From NCBI GenBank assembly GCA_902803035.1, contig CADCON010000153.1:1-9728 (forward strand): 9,728 nt of DNA, written 5' to 3'. Position 1 is the stretch's first letter; every line of letters begins with the position of its first letter. A program made the position numbers and the translations under genes. This DNA is from an uncultured Ruminococcus sp. Its GTDB lineage: Bacteria; Bacillota; Clostridia; Oscillospirales; Acutalibacteraceae. Below the pieces are notes generated by a model. The model was not told the DNA's origin. It did no database searches and worked only from the letters and a program-made list of their open reading frames with translations. Shown here piece after piece: positions 1 through 6,916 of this stretch.

Positions 1-454
1 ATTCATGCAGCTTTTTGCGGGGCGCTTCGCCCGGCAGTCTGCGGAAGGGGGCGTTGTTCCCCCTTCCGAATTCCACCGCGATGACGTAGGGCAGCTCGCC
101 GCGCGAGGGCTGGGATTTCTGCTTCGCCAGACCCGCCCAGCAGGTAGAAATGCCGCGGTGGGTCAGCCACAGCACGATCTGCTCGCCGATGAATCCCACA
201 TTCTGAAGGTATCCCTGAATGCTCATCGCCGAACGAAGCACCGCGAAATCGGTGGCGCGATACATCGCTGAGTGAGCGAATTCCTTATGAAAATCCTCCT
301 GCGAATACAGCATGACGTCAACGGGAATGTTATCGTGAAGCGGCTTGATGCCTGAGATATACTCAGCCAGATCGTCGATTAACAGCTCGTCGAGGGGCTG
401 GCCGGTATAGCTTCTCACCGAACGCCGCGCGACAATCGCTTCCTTCATCTCCAA
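1..454 (-). CDS. Nitroreductase family protein (TM1586-like), C-terminus cut by window edge
   Basis: Partial gene; about 151 codons are visible and the C-terminus lies beyond position 1. The N-terminus reads MKEAIVARRSVRSY from codon 3, the typical opening of FMN-dependent nitroreductases, where the RRSxRxY stretch contacts the flavin phosphate. Further on, STCWAGL and then EFGRG...RRLPGEAPRKKL match the putative TM nitroreductase group (PF14512-like): a CW motif in the second half and an RK near the end. Such proteins are presumed cytosolic NAD(P)H-FMN oxidoreductases; the substrate cannot be told. An ATG at 472 is in frame but has no ribosome binding site and sits only about 11 nt from the predicted transcription start. 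The TTG at 454 has GAGGTGAT at ideal distance (8 nt from GAGG), so I chose it; the ATG at 448 is a fallback. The gene follows a terminator and has its own promoter, so it is a separate unit from the HAD gene. Confidence 0.8.
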   Translation of the reverse strand, partial: MEMKEAIVARRSVRSYTGQPLDELLIDDLAEYISGIKPLHDNIPVDVMLYSQEDFHKEFAHSAMYRATDFAVLRSAMSIQGYLQNVGFIGEQIVLWLTHRGISTCWAGLAKQKSQPSRGELPYVIAVEFGRGNNAPFRRLPGEAPRKKLHE

Positions 455-489
455 CGGTATCACCTCTGCCATCTTTTTTCATATAAAAT

Positions 490-518
490 ATCATACACCA
501 TCGAAACGCTGATTTCAA
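490..518 (-). promoter_or_regulatory. SigmaA-type promoter for the nitroreductase gene
   Basis: Read on the minus strand, the -35 is TTGAAA (518-513) and the -10 is TATGAT (495-490), with a 17-nt spacer. Transcription would start near 483. It lies just downstream of the HAD terminator and upstream of the nitroreductase start, as expected for an independent unit. The short distance to the ATG at 472 favours the TTG start at 454. Confidence 0.65.
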
Positions 519-541
519 TGAAAACTTTATTAAAATTAAAC

Positions 542-577
542 AAAAGCAGCTCCGAATGACATCAAAGCTGCTTTTTT
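542..577 (-). terminator. Rho-independent terminator after the HAD gene
   Basis: The inverted repeat AAAAGCAGCT (542-551) and AGCTGCTTTT (566-575) forms a 10-bp stem with a 14-nt loop. On the minus strand the stem is followed by a T-rich run (TTTTGTTTAATTTT). It begins 7 nt past the HAD stop codon at 584. The plus strand also has a T run after the stem, so it could act in both directions, but no plus-strand gene needs it here. Confidence 0.8.
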
Positions 578-583
578 CATTCT

Positions 584-1393
584 TCACGCTATCAGAAATT
601 TTTCTATCACCGGAACAAGCCCGTCATCATCGCAGGAGGCTGTGATATAATCGGCATTCTGCCTGACCACGCTCTGCGCGTTCGCCATTGCCACGCCCAT
701 TCCGGCGTGTCTGATCATGCTAAGGTCATTGAAACCGTCGCCGCAGGCGATAAAATCGTCCTTGGTCATGCCAAGATGCGCCGCCAGCACGTCGATGGCG
801 TGTGCCTTGTCGACGCCGGGCGGAAGTATCTCCAGAAAATACGGTTCGGAACGGTAGACGCTCAGCCTGCCTTCAAAATGCCGCGCGGCTATCTTCTCCA
901 GCGCGGCGAGCTTTTCCCCGCTGCCGGTGAGAATGCATTTGTAGAATTTCTGCCCGGCACGGGACGCAAGGGAATCGATTTTTTGCGCCGTCATGTGATT
1001 GAGCCGCGCTTCCAGCGCAATGATCGGATCGTCCGGCGTTTCGGAGAGCAGAAGATTCTCGGTGTGCGCCACAACCGGCGCGTCGTATTCCCTGGCGAGC
1101 AGGGCAATTTCCGCGACAATCCCGTCCGGCAGCGTGGTTTCGGATATCAGCGCGCCGGATTGCACATCGAGAATCCTGCCGCCGTTCCACGCCATGATAA
1201 AGCCGCCCTTTTCTGCCAATTCCAGACGGCGGCTCACGTCGGCAATGCCCGGAACCGGTCTGCCGGATGCGATGGCGATCACCTTTCCCGCTTCTCTCGC
1301 CCGGTAAACCGCCTGCCTTGTCGCTTCCGTGATTTCCTTGCCGGAGTTGTAGAGCGTCCCGTCAATATCCATCACCAAGCCCTTATACCCCAT
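584..1393 (-). CDS. Cof-type HAD hydrolase (HAD-IIB sugar/nucleotide phosphatase family)
   Basis: A 269-residue protein of the haloacid dehalogenase superfamily, Cof subgroup; these cytosolic Mg-dependent phosphatases act on sugar phosphates, flavin or other small phosphorylated molecules. Motif I is DIDGT with nucleophile D9 and acid/base D11. Motif II is ASGRP with S43. A K at about 196 (VDKAHAI) is motif III. Motif IV is ACGDGFNDLSM with D219 and D223, followed by GMGVAMANA. Residues from about 80 to 185 form the C2-type cap, which sets the substrate. Length is normal for the family (260-290). The frame extends to a GTG at 1402, but that codon lies inside the GAGGTGA ribosome binding site, which is correctly spaced (8 nt) for the ATG at 1393. 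It is the last gene before a strong terminator, 114 nt after gpsA. The substrate cannot be predicted from sequence. Confidence 0.9.
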   Translation of the reverse strand: MGYKGLVMDIDGTLYNSGKEITEATRQAVYRAREAGKVIAIASGRPVPGIADVSRRLELAEKGGFIMAWNGGRILDVQSGALISETTLPDGIVAEIALLAREYDAPVVAHTENLLLSETPDDPIIALEARLNHMTAQKIDSLASRAGQKFYKCILTGSGEKLAALEKIAARHFEGRLSVYRSEPYFLEILPPGVDKAHAIDVLAAHLGMTKDDFIACGDGFNDLSMIRHAGMGVAMANAQSVVRQNADYITASCDDDGLVPVIEKFLIA

Positions 1394-1407
1394 CGATTTC
1401 ACCTCAA

Positions 1408-1462
1408 TGAAAAACAGAACGGAGTGCCCCGCGCCGGAAAATCATTCCATGCGCACGGCACT
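1408..1462 (-). terminator. Imperfect long hairpin between gpsA and the HAD gene, possible weak terminator
   Basis: On the minus strand AGTGCC (1462-1457) pairs with GGCACT (1428-1423). Above a one-base mismatch, TGCGC pairs with GCGCG, and an inner GGAA/TTCC can close the loop. A five-T run follows at 1414-1410 after a CCGTTCTG spacer. The gap between the T run and the stem is longer than in a classic terminator, so it may be weak, an RNA-processing structure, or neither. I see no clear promoter in the 114-nt gap, so the HAD gene probably depends on readthrough. Confidence 0.35.
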
Positions 1463-1507
1463 TCCGCCATTATTGTCGATTCTTTGTTTTCAATTCTTCT
1501 CGCGCTG

Positions 1508-2512
1508 TCAGTCCAGCCACGTTTCGTCGTCCTCATGTTTGGTGGGACGAGTCATGAGCAGACGCACTTCCTCGGCGGGATTGCCGCCCTCATAGCAGAC
1601 CTTGTAGCAGGCGTCCATGATGGGCATATCCACATCGTAGCGCGTTCTCAGCTCATGCGCCAGCTTCGCGGCGTGATAGCCCTCGACCGTTCCGATCTTC
1701 CTGATGGCCTCCTCCACCGGCACGCCTTCGCCGATGAGAATGCCGGCGCGGCGGTTGCGGCTGTGCATACTCGTGCAGGTGACAATGAGGTCGCCGATGC
1801 CGGTCAGACCCGCGAAAGTCTTTTCATTGCCGCCCATCGCCTTGCCCAGTCTGCCGATCTCGCTCAGTCCTCTTGTCATGAGGGCCGCTTTGGAATTGTC
1901 TCCGAGCCCCAGTCCGTCAATGATGCCGGCGGAAAGGGCGATGACATTCTTGATGGCGCCGCCCAGTTCAACGCCCACAACGTCCCTGTTGGTGTAAACA
2001 CGCAGCTTCGGGGTGGTGAAGGTCTTCTGAAGCATGAGCGCAGTATCCCTGTCGGTTGACGCCGCTACCAGCGCGGTGGGCACGAATCGCGCCACCTCCT
2101 CCGCGTGGGAAGGACCTGAAAGCACGGCAACTTTGTTGTCCGGCAAAGCAGCCTGTATGCTGAGCGAAAGCCTGTTGCAGGTCTTGGGGTCGAAGCCCTT
2201 GCTGATATTGACAAGCACGGTCGAAGCGGGAATGCCGACTTCCGCGATTTTCTGCGCCACGCCTGCCACCGCGAAGGACGGAACGGCGGTAATGATGATG
2301 TCCGCCTGCTTCACCACGCTGATATCGGCGGTGAAATGCAGCGCTTCAGGCATTTTGATGCCGGGAAGAAGCGGGTTCTCGCCTGTTGACACAATGCGTT
2401 CAATTTCCTCCGGAAATGCTGACCATACGGTCACGTCGTTGCCTGTGGAGGCCGCTGACATCGCCATTGCCGTGCCCCAGCCGCCGGAGCCCATTACGGT
2501 TATTCTTTTCAT
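1508..2512 (-). CDS. gpsA: NAD(P)-dependent glycerol-3-phosphate dehydrogenase
   Basis: A 334-residue cytosolic enzyme that reduces dihydroxyacetone phosphate to sn-glycerol-3-phosphate, the backbone of membrane phospholipids. The N-terminal Rossmann domain opens with MGSGGWGTA (dinucleotide loop at residues 8-13), followed by NISKG (102-106) and LSGPSHAEEV (131-140). The C-terminal helical domain carries the family's conserved catalytic lysine in ELGGAIKNV (K188), GDNSKAALMTRG (204-215), AGLTGIGDLIVT (234-245) and SRNRR (251-255). Length and all core motifs are standard. The ATG at 2512 has a GGGAG ribosome binding site overlapping the end of plsY, whose stop is 15 nt upstream, so the two are co-transcribed and probably coupled. 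Its product is the acyl acceptor for PlsY, so the pair encodes consecutive steps. The C-terminus (LMTRPTKHEDDETWLD) is slightly longer than the usual KHE ending. Confidence 0.97.
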   Translation of the reverse strand: MKRITVMGSGGWGTAMAMSAASTGNDVTVWSAFPEEIERIVSTGENPLLPGIKMPEALHFTADISVVKQADIIITAVPSFAVAGVAQKIAEVGIPASTVLVNISKGFDPKTCNRLSLSIQAALPDNKVAVLSGPSHAEEVARFVPTALVAASTDRDTALMLQKTFTTPKLRVYTNRDVVGVELGGAIKNVIALSAGIIDGLGLGDNSKAALMTRGLSEIGRLGKAMGGNEKTFAGLTGIGDLIVTCTSMHSRNRRAGILIGEGVPVEEAIRKIGTVEGYHAAKLAHELRTRYDVDMPIMDACYKVCYEGGNPAEEVRLLMTRPTKHEDDETWLD

Positions 2513-2527
2513 ATGATTCAGTCTCCC

Positions 2528-3337
2528 TCATATATTCTCAGGGCTTTCACCCTGTGTGTCACCGGTTTCCGCGCTTTCCCCGCTGCCAGAAGCGGAAGCG
2601 TCGCTTTTGCCGTCCGGATCAAGCGGAGGCTCGGGGTCGCCCTTTCTGCGGACGATGGTCTTCGGCTCGATGCCGTCCAGAATTCTTCTGATGTTCGCGC
2701 GGTGCATATAGATGACCACTGCCGCGAAACAAACCGCGATGGCGGTCATTGCGATCGTCATGGGAATCCATGCCGAGGATTTATAATTCGATCTGTACAC
2801 AAATACATTCAGAAGCAGCGTGATAACCGGGTAACAGACAGCCACTGTCAGCGAGCATTTGGAAACCGTCTTCGTGATGAAAAGGGCGATAAGGAATATC
2901 GCCACCAGCATCAGGAAGCAGCGCCAGTCGAGCGCGCAGATAATGCCCGCGCTGATCAATACGCCCTTGCCGCCCTTGAAGCGGAAATAGAGCGGGAAAA
3001 GATGCCCCAGCAGAGCGAATAGTCCGGCAACGCCCGCGCCGACCATGGCGATGTACTCGATTTCCGGCACATCTGAACACATCAGGTTAAAGATCATTTC
3101 GCCGATAAAAACCGACACAATGCCCTTGGCAAAATCACCTATAAAGGTAATCACCGCCGCCGGAACGCTGACGCAGCGCAGCACATTGGTGAATCCCGCG
3201 TTTTTGCTGCCCATCGTCCGTATATCCTTGCCGGTGAACAGATAGGTCACGGGAATGGCAAAGCTGATGCTTCCGAGCAGGTAAGAAATGACCGCCGAAA
3301 GAAGGACCGGCAGTCCGAATGTGGATAAAAGATTCAT
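2528..3337 (-). CDS. plsY: Acyl-phosphate:glycerol-3-phosphate acyltransferase, with extra acidic C-terminal tail
   Basis: Integral membrane enzyme that moves an acyl group from acyl-phosphate to glycerol-3-phosphate, giving lysophosphatidate. Hydrophobic segments lie at about 8-32, 58-87, 95-112, 126-152, 160-182 and 191-211. The three PlsY motifs are visible: GSKNAGFTN (43-51), GHLFPLYFRFKGGKGV (111-126) and a divergent third motif around TKTVSKCS (155-162). The canonical family end, HRxNIxRxLxGxE, falls at 212-224. Most PlsY proteins stop soon after, at about 200 residues; this one continues for some 45 residues rich in D, E, S, G and P with no hydrophobic stretch, probably disordered. Motif 1 is also less typical than the common GSGNPGATN. 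The start has a strong GGAGG with an 8-nt spacer. It lies 43 nt after der and 15 nt before gpsA, which makes its substrate. Confidence 0.93.
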   Translation of the reverse strand: MNLLSTFGLPVLLSAVISYLLGSISFAIPVTYLFTGKDIRTMGSKNAGFTNVLRCVSVPAAVITFIGDFAKGIVSVFIGEMIFNLMCSDVPEIEYIAMVGAGVAGLFALLGHLFPLYFRFKGGKGVLISAGIICALDWRCFLMLVAIFLIALFITKTVSKCSLTVAVCYPVITLLLNVFVYRSNYKSSAWIPMTIAMTAIAVCFAAVVIYMHRANIRRILDGIEPKTIVRRKGDPEPPLDPDGKSDASASGSGESAETGDTQGESPENI

Positions 3338-3380
3338 TTTACCAACCTCCGCAAATGATTATCAGGGGTTCCTTTATGGA

Positions 3381-4709
3381 TTATTTTTTGGAATCGCCCC
3401 GTTCGCGCACGATGAAACGCACGGGCGTACCCTCCAGACCGAAGGTCTCCCGTATTTTGTTCTCAAGATATCGCTGATACGAAAAATGGAACAGCTCCGC
3501 GCTGTTGACAAAGCAGACGAATGTCGGCGGTTTGGTGGAGGGCTGCGTGATATAGTAAATCTTCAGCCGCTTGCCCTTGTCCGAAGGCGGCTGCACCCTC
3601 GCGGTCGCGTCCGCCAGCACATCGTTGAGCATTCCCGTGGAAATGCGCGTGGCATTCTGATTGGCCACATATTTGATCAGCTCGAAAAGCCGGTCGATTC
3701 GCTGCCCCGTCTTTGCCGAAATGAAAATGATCGGGGCGTATGACATGAATGAAAAGTCGTTCTCCAGCTTTTTGCGGAAGGCGTTCATGGTGCCGCCGTC
3801 CTTCTCGACGGCGTCCCATTTATTGACCGCGATAATGCAGCCCTTGCCCGCCTCGTGGGCGATGCCGGCTACCTTGGAATCCTGCTCGGTGAAACCCTCC
3901 GTCGCGTCAATCATGATGACGCAGACGTCCGCGCGCTCCACAGCGGCTTCGGCGCGGATAATGCTGTACTTCTCCACGTTATCCCTGACGCGGCTCCTGC
4001 GGCGTATGCCGGCGGTGTCGATAAAGAGGAAACGTCCCTTCGCGTTCTCCACAACGGTATCAATCGCATCCCGGGTGGTTCCCGCGATATCCGAAACAAT
4101 CACGCGCTCCTCCCCCGCCACACGGTTGACAAGCGAAGATTTACCGGCGTTCGGCTTGCCGATGATGGCGACCTTGATGGTCTCCTCGTCCTGCTCTTCC
4201 GGGGTTTCCGGCGGGAAATGCTCATACACGGCGTCAAGAAGATCGCCCGTGCCGTGTCCATGCACCGCTGAAACGGGATACGGCTCGCCGAGTCCCAGAT
4301 TATAGAATTCATAGAATTCCGGCGGCACCTCGCCCACGGAGTCGCATTTATTGACGCAGAGCACGACCGGTCTGCCGCTCTTCTGCAGCATGGCGGCAAC
4401 CTCCCTGTCGGTTGCGACCACGCCGGCGCGCATATCCGTGACCATCACAATCACGTCGGCGGAATCGATGGCAAGCTGCGCCTGACTTCGCATCTGCGAG
4501 AGAATCACATCATCCGAGCCCGGCTCTATGCCGCCCGTGTCGATCAGCATAAACGGGCGGTTGCGCCACTCGCCGTCGCCGAAAATCCTGTCGCGCGTGA
4601 CGCCGGGCGTATCCTCCACAATCGAAAGCCTGCGCCCGATCAGCTTGTTGAACAGCGTGGATTTGCCCACATTCGGACGCCCCACCACTGCGACTATCGG
4701 TTTTGACAT
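3381..4709 (-). CDS. der: Ribosome biogenesis GTPase Der (EngA)
   Basis: A 442-residue double GTPase needed for 50S subunit maturation. The first G domain has GRPNVGKS (10-17), GVTRD (36-40), DTGG (57-60) and NKCD (120-123). After an acidic linker (PPETPEEQDEE, about 166-176), the second has GKPNAGKS (184-191), TTRD (211-214), DTAG (231-234), NKWD (296-299) and SAK (331-333). A KH-like RNA-binding domain fills about 350-436. Every GTPase motif is intact and the length is standard. The frame runs upstream to a TTG at 4733 that overlaps the previous stop codon and has no ribosome binding site; the ATG at 4709 has AAAGGA upstream and gives the usual MSKPIVAVVGRPNVG start, so I chose it. It lies 20 nt after the DUF512 gene, an arrangement familiar from Clostridia. 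Confidence 0.97.
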   Translation of the reverse strand: MSKPIVAVVGRPNVGKSTLFNKLIGRRLSIVEDTPGVTRDRIFGDGEWRNRPFMLIDTGGIEPGSDDVILSQMRSQAQLAIDSADVIVMVTDMRAGVVATDREVAAMLQKSGRPVVLCVNKCDSVGEVPPEFYEFYNLGLGEPYPVSAVHGHGTGDLLDAVYEHFPPETPEEQDEETIKVAIIGKPNAGKSSLVNRVAGEERVIVSDIAGTTRDAIDTVVENAKGRFLFIDTAGIRRRSRVRDNVEKYSIIRAEAAVERADVCVIMIDATEGFTEQDSKVAGIAHEAGKGCIIAVNKWDAVEKDGGTMNAFRKKLENDFSFMSYAPIIFISAKTGQRIDRLFELIKYVANQNATRISTGMLNDVLADATARVQPPSDKGKRLKIYYITQPSTKPPTFVCFVNSAELFHFSYQRYLENKIRETFGLEGTPVRFIVRERGDSKK

Positions 4710-4729
4710 TTTTTCTTTTATCCTTTCTT

Positions 4730-6034
4730 TCAACGTCCGAGCAATGCGTCCAGCAGTTCATAGCCGTCGCTGTTGACCGCCCTGAGCGGGACTTCCAGCG
4801 CGCTTTCCACATTTTCCGGCGTCATATCATCCAGAAACACCGCCCCCGCGCTGTCCAGCATCGAGGACGAAATCAGCAGCCGTTCCCCAAGCTCCCTGCC
4901 GTGGAGCTGCTCAATCAGATCGTGTCCTGTAATAAGACCCGATACTGTTATCTTTTCACCAAAAAAGTGATTGACTATAGGGTAAACCTTCCAATTAGCA
5001 TTATGCCATTTTTTTTGCGCCAGGTCAAGTAAATCTTTTAAAATCGGCGCAATACTTGTGCCACAGGCGATGGATGCGCTGTGAACGCTGTCGTCGCCCC
5101 GCTCGTCCTCCAGAGCCGAAAGAAATTCGCTTCTCAGCAGCGACACCATTCCCACGCCGTTCTCAAGCTGGGCGTAATCCTCATAGTAATCCCCGCCGCG
5201 TATCTCCCTGCCGGCATTCAGATAGAATTCGTCCGACGGATAGACAATCCTGCTGCCGAATCTTTCAAGGCAACGCTCTCCGAAGGCTTCTATCTGGTCA
5301 ATGACCGCGCCGCATTCCTCCGGCGTGAACATCCGCAGCTCTTCCAGTCCCTGCCGGTGCTTCGTGAGTCCCACCGGGACCACAGCGACCGACTGCACCG
5401 CGGGACACATCTCCGTGAGATCTTGCAGCGTGCGGTCCAGTTCCCCGCCGTCATTCCATTCCGGACAAAGCACAATCTGGCAGTTCAGGCTGATACCGCC
5501 GTCCGCAAGCATTCTGATAAACCGCAGCGATTCGCCCGCGTGCGGGTTTTTCATCATCCTGACCCGCAGCACCGGATTGGTGGTGTGAACCGAAATATTG
5601 ACCGGCGAAATACGCATTTTGATAATGCGGCTGATCTCCCGCTCGTCGATATTGGTCAGTGTGATGTAATTCCCGAAAAGAAAGGAAAGACGGTCGTCGT
5701 CGTCCTTGAAATAAAGCGAATCGCGCATTCCGCGCGGAAGCTGGTCGATAAAGCAGAACACGCATTTATTCCGGCAGGATCGCTGCCTGTCCATCAGGTA
5801 GGTGCCGCACTCCACGCCCAGTGAATCATATTCGCCCTTGCGTATGGAAATCTCACGCCGGCTGCCGTCACTGCCCTCCACCTGAAGGTGAAGCAGACGT
5901 TCGGTTTCATAAAAGCGGTAATCGAGAATGTCGTTGATCTCGTGGCCGTTGATGGAAAGGATCCTGTCTCCGCACATTATTCCGTGCTTCTGGGCATGAC
6001 CTCCGCGCTGTACCGCGCTGACCGTGACCGGCAT
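4730..6034 (-). CDS. PDZ/radical-SAM-like DUF512 family protein
   Basis: A 434-residue member of the clostridial DUF512 group found next to der. Residues 1-60 form a PDZ-like domain (GGHAQKHGIMCGDRILSING). The next section has CRNKCVFCFIDQLP with C87, C91 and C94, a CX3CX2C motif as in radical SAM enzymes that bind a 4Fe-4S cluster and S-adenosylmethionine; a TIM-barrel-like part follows to about 230. The rest is the DUF512 region, with IACGTSIAP and NHFFGEKITVSGL as conserved blocks. No signal peptide is seen, so it is probably cytosolic. The reaction is unknown; the link to Der is only positional. The frame extends to a TTG at 6067, but the ATG at 6034 has GGAG with an 8-nt spacer and the TTG has none. 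Codons for about residues 327-368 come from an unusually AT-rich stretch (4931-5060). Confidence 0.9.
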   Translation of the reverse strand: MPVTVSAVQRGGHAQKHGIMCGDRILSINGHEINDILDYRFYETERLLHLQVEGSDGSRREISIRKGEYDSLGVECGTYLMDRQRSCRNKCVFCFIDQLPRGMRDSLYFKDDDDRLSFLFGNYITLTNIDEREISRIIKMRISPVNISVHTTNPVLRVRMMKNPHAGESLRFIRMLADGGISLNCQIVLCPEWNDGGELDRTLQDLTEMCPAVQSVAVVPVGLTKHRQGLEELRMFTPEECGAVIDQIEAFGERCLERFGSRIVYPSDEFYLNAGREIRGGDYYEDYAQLENGVGMVSLLRSEFLSALEDERGDDSVHSASIACGTSIAPILKDLLDLAQKKWHNANWKVYPIVNHFFGEKITVSGLITGHDLIEQLHGRELGERLLISSSMLDSAGAVFLDDMTPENVESALEVPLRAVNSDGYELLDALLGR

Positions 6035-6060
6035 AGCTTTCGCTCCTTTCGTTTTTCGGT

Positions 6061-6130
6061 TCGGCAAATAAAAAAGCGGCTGTAGCCAACAACAGACGGA
6101 AAACCGATGTTGATTTCTCAGCCGCTTCTT
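6061..6130 (-). terminator. Branched intrinsic terminator after rpmF
   Basis: The basal stem pairs AAGCGGCTG (6074-6082) with CAGCCGCTT (6119-6127), 9 bp. On the minus strand it is followed by TTTTTTATTT. Inside the 36-nt loop a second hairpin can form: CAACA and CGG pair with CCG and TGTTG around a TTTT loop. It begins about 26 nt past the rpmF stop and ends about 35 nt before the DUF512 start, so it separates the ribosomal pair from the der block. I see no convincing promoter between it and the next gene. Confidence 0.75.
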
Positions 6131-6153
6131 TCAGAATGCAAAGTCAGAAGAAA

Positions 6154-6342
6154 TTACTTATCCTCGCCCATTTTTATAACTTCACGACCCTTATAAAAGC
6201 CGCAGTTACTGCAAATACGGTGAGGTCTCTTGTACTCGCCGCACTTAGGGCACTTGACAAGTGTGGGAGCGTCGAGCTTCCATACGCTGGAACGTCTGCT
6301 GTTTCTTCTAGCCTTAGAAGATTTTCTCTTTGGCACCGCCAT
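6154..6342 (-). CDS. rpmF: 50S ribosomal protein L32, zinc-ribbon (C+) form
   Basis: A 62-residue protein with the standard L32 opening MAVPKRKSSKARRNSRRS, very rich in lysine and arginine for rRNA contact. Four cysteines in two pairs, CPKC (C31, C34) and CSNC (C44, C47), make it the zinc-binding form. The family partner of this form is a zinc-free paralogue used under zinc limitation; none is in this window. The ATG at 6342 has an AAGGAGG ribosome binding site with a 9-nt spacer. It follows DUF177 by 32 nt, a classic bacterial pair (yceD-rpmF), and is closed by the terminator at 6061-6130. Confidence 0.98.
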   Translation of the reverse strand: MAVPKRKSSKARRNSRRSSVWKLDAPTLVKCPKCGEYKRPHRICSNCGFYKGREVIKMGEDK

Positions 6343-6374
6343 CCTTCAGCACCTCCTTGATTAGAATAGAACCG

Positions 6375-6872
6375 TCAGTCTTGCATCAGCTCGTCGAGAA
6401 CCGCCATTCTGGGATCGATCGCCTTTTTCACGCAGCCGCAGCTGCCTTCATTGAGCCTTTGTCCACAGATCGGGCAGAGTCCGAGACAGTCATCAGAACA
6501 CAGGTGCTTGACAGGCAGCTCAAGAAGAATATCGTCTCTGACCAGACTGAAAAGGTCGAGTGTGTAACCCGCCGCAATGATAATGTCATCCGTATCCTCA
6601 TTCTCAGCCGAAAGCGCGAGAGTGTGCCGGAAATCGTACTTCACGGATTTTTCCGCGATCGCAAGACATCTGTCGCACGGCTTGGAATAAGTGAACTCGG
6701 CCGTATAGCCAAGCTCCACCAGTCCCCCGGTGTTTCTGACCTGCCCCTTCACCCGCACGGGCGAAACGACAAGCTGCTCCCCCTCGGCTGAAAGATCGTC
6801 GTAAACATAGCACCCGTCAACCTCTAGGCTGCTGTCGGGAGTGACAAAGATATCATTTAGTTCAAGCGGCAT
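6375..6872 (-). CDS. DUF177 (YceD) family protein, 23S rRNA accumulation factor family
   Basis: A 165-residue protein of the DUF177/YceD family, which is widely paired with rpmF and implicated in 23S rRNA accumulation and 50S assembly. The signature is in the C-terminal half: LELPVKHLCSDDCLGLCPICGQRLN (117-141) and DPRMAVLDEL (153-162). Cysteines form pairs that look metal-binding: C66 and C69 (CDRC), C125 and C129, C133 and C136, with C145 and C147 after. Zinc binding is inferred. The frame extends to a GTG at 6887, but that codon is part of the only ribosome binding site (GAGGTG). The ATG at 6872 gives the usual opening MPLEL, though its 14-nt distance from GAGG is long, so translation may be modest or the true start uncertain. 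It is the first gene after a consensus promoter at 6917-6945. Confidence 0.9.
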   Translation of the reverse strand: MPLELNDIFVTPDSSLEVDGCYVYDDLSAEGEQLVVSPVRVKGQVRNTGGLVELGYTAEFTYSKPCDRCLAIAEKSVKYDFRHTLALSAENEDTDDIIIAAGYTLDLFSLVRDDILLELPVKHLCSDDCLGLCPICGQRLNEGSCGCVKKAIDPRMAVLDELMQD

Positions 6873-6916
6873 AATGGAATGATACACCTCGTATACAATT
6901 ATACACTCGATAATAT

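Noticed and set aside
707..2059. Plus-strand open frame of 450 codons across the HAD and gpsA genes
   Set aside because: It is antisense to two clear genes, has no recognisable domain, and owes its length to GC-rich codon structure on the other strand.
4710..4733. TTG start of der overlapping the DUF512 stop
   Set aside because: It has no ribosome binding site; the ATG at 4709 gives the canonical Der start and length.
5081..5824. Plus-strand open frame of 247 codons opposite the DUF512 gene
   Set aside because: It is the shadow of a gene with conserved cysteine and PDZ motifs, and its own translation resembles no family.
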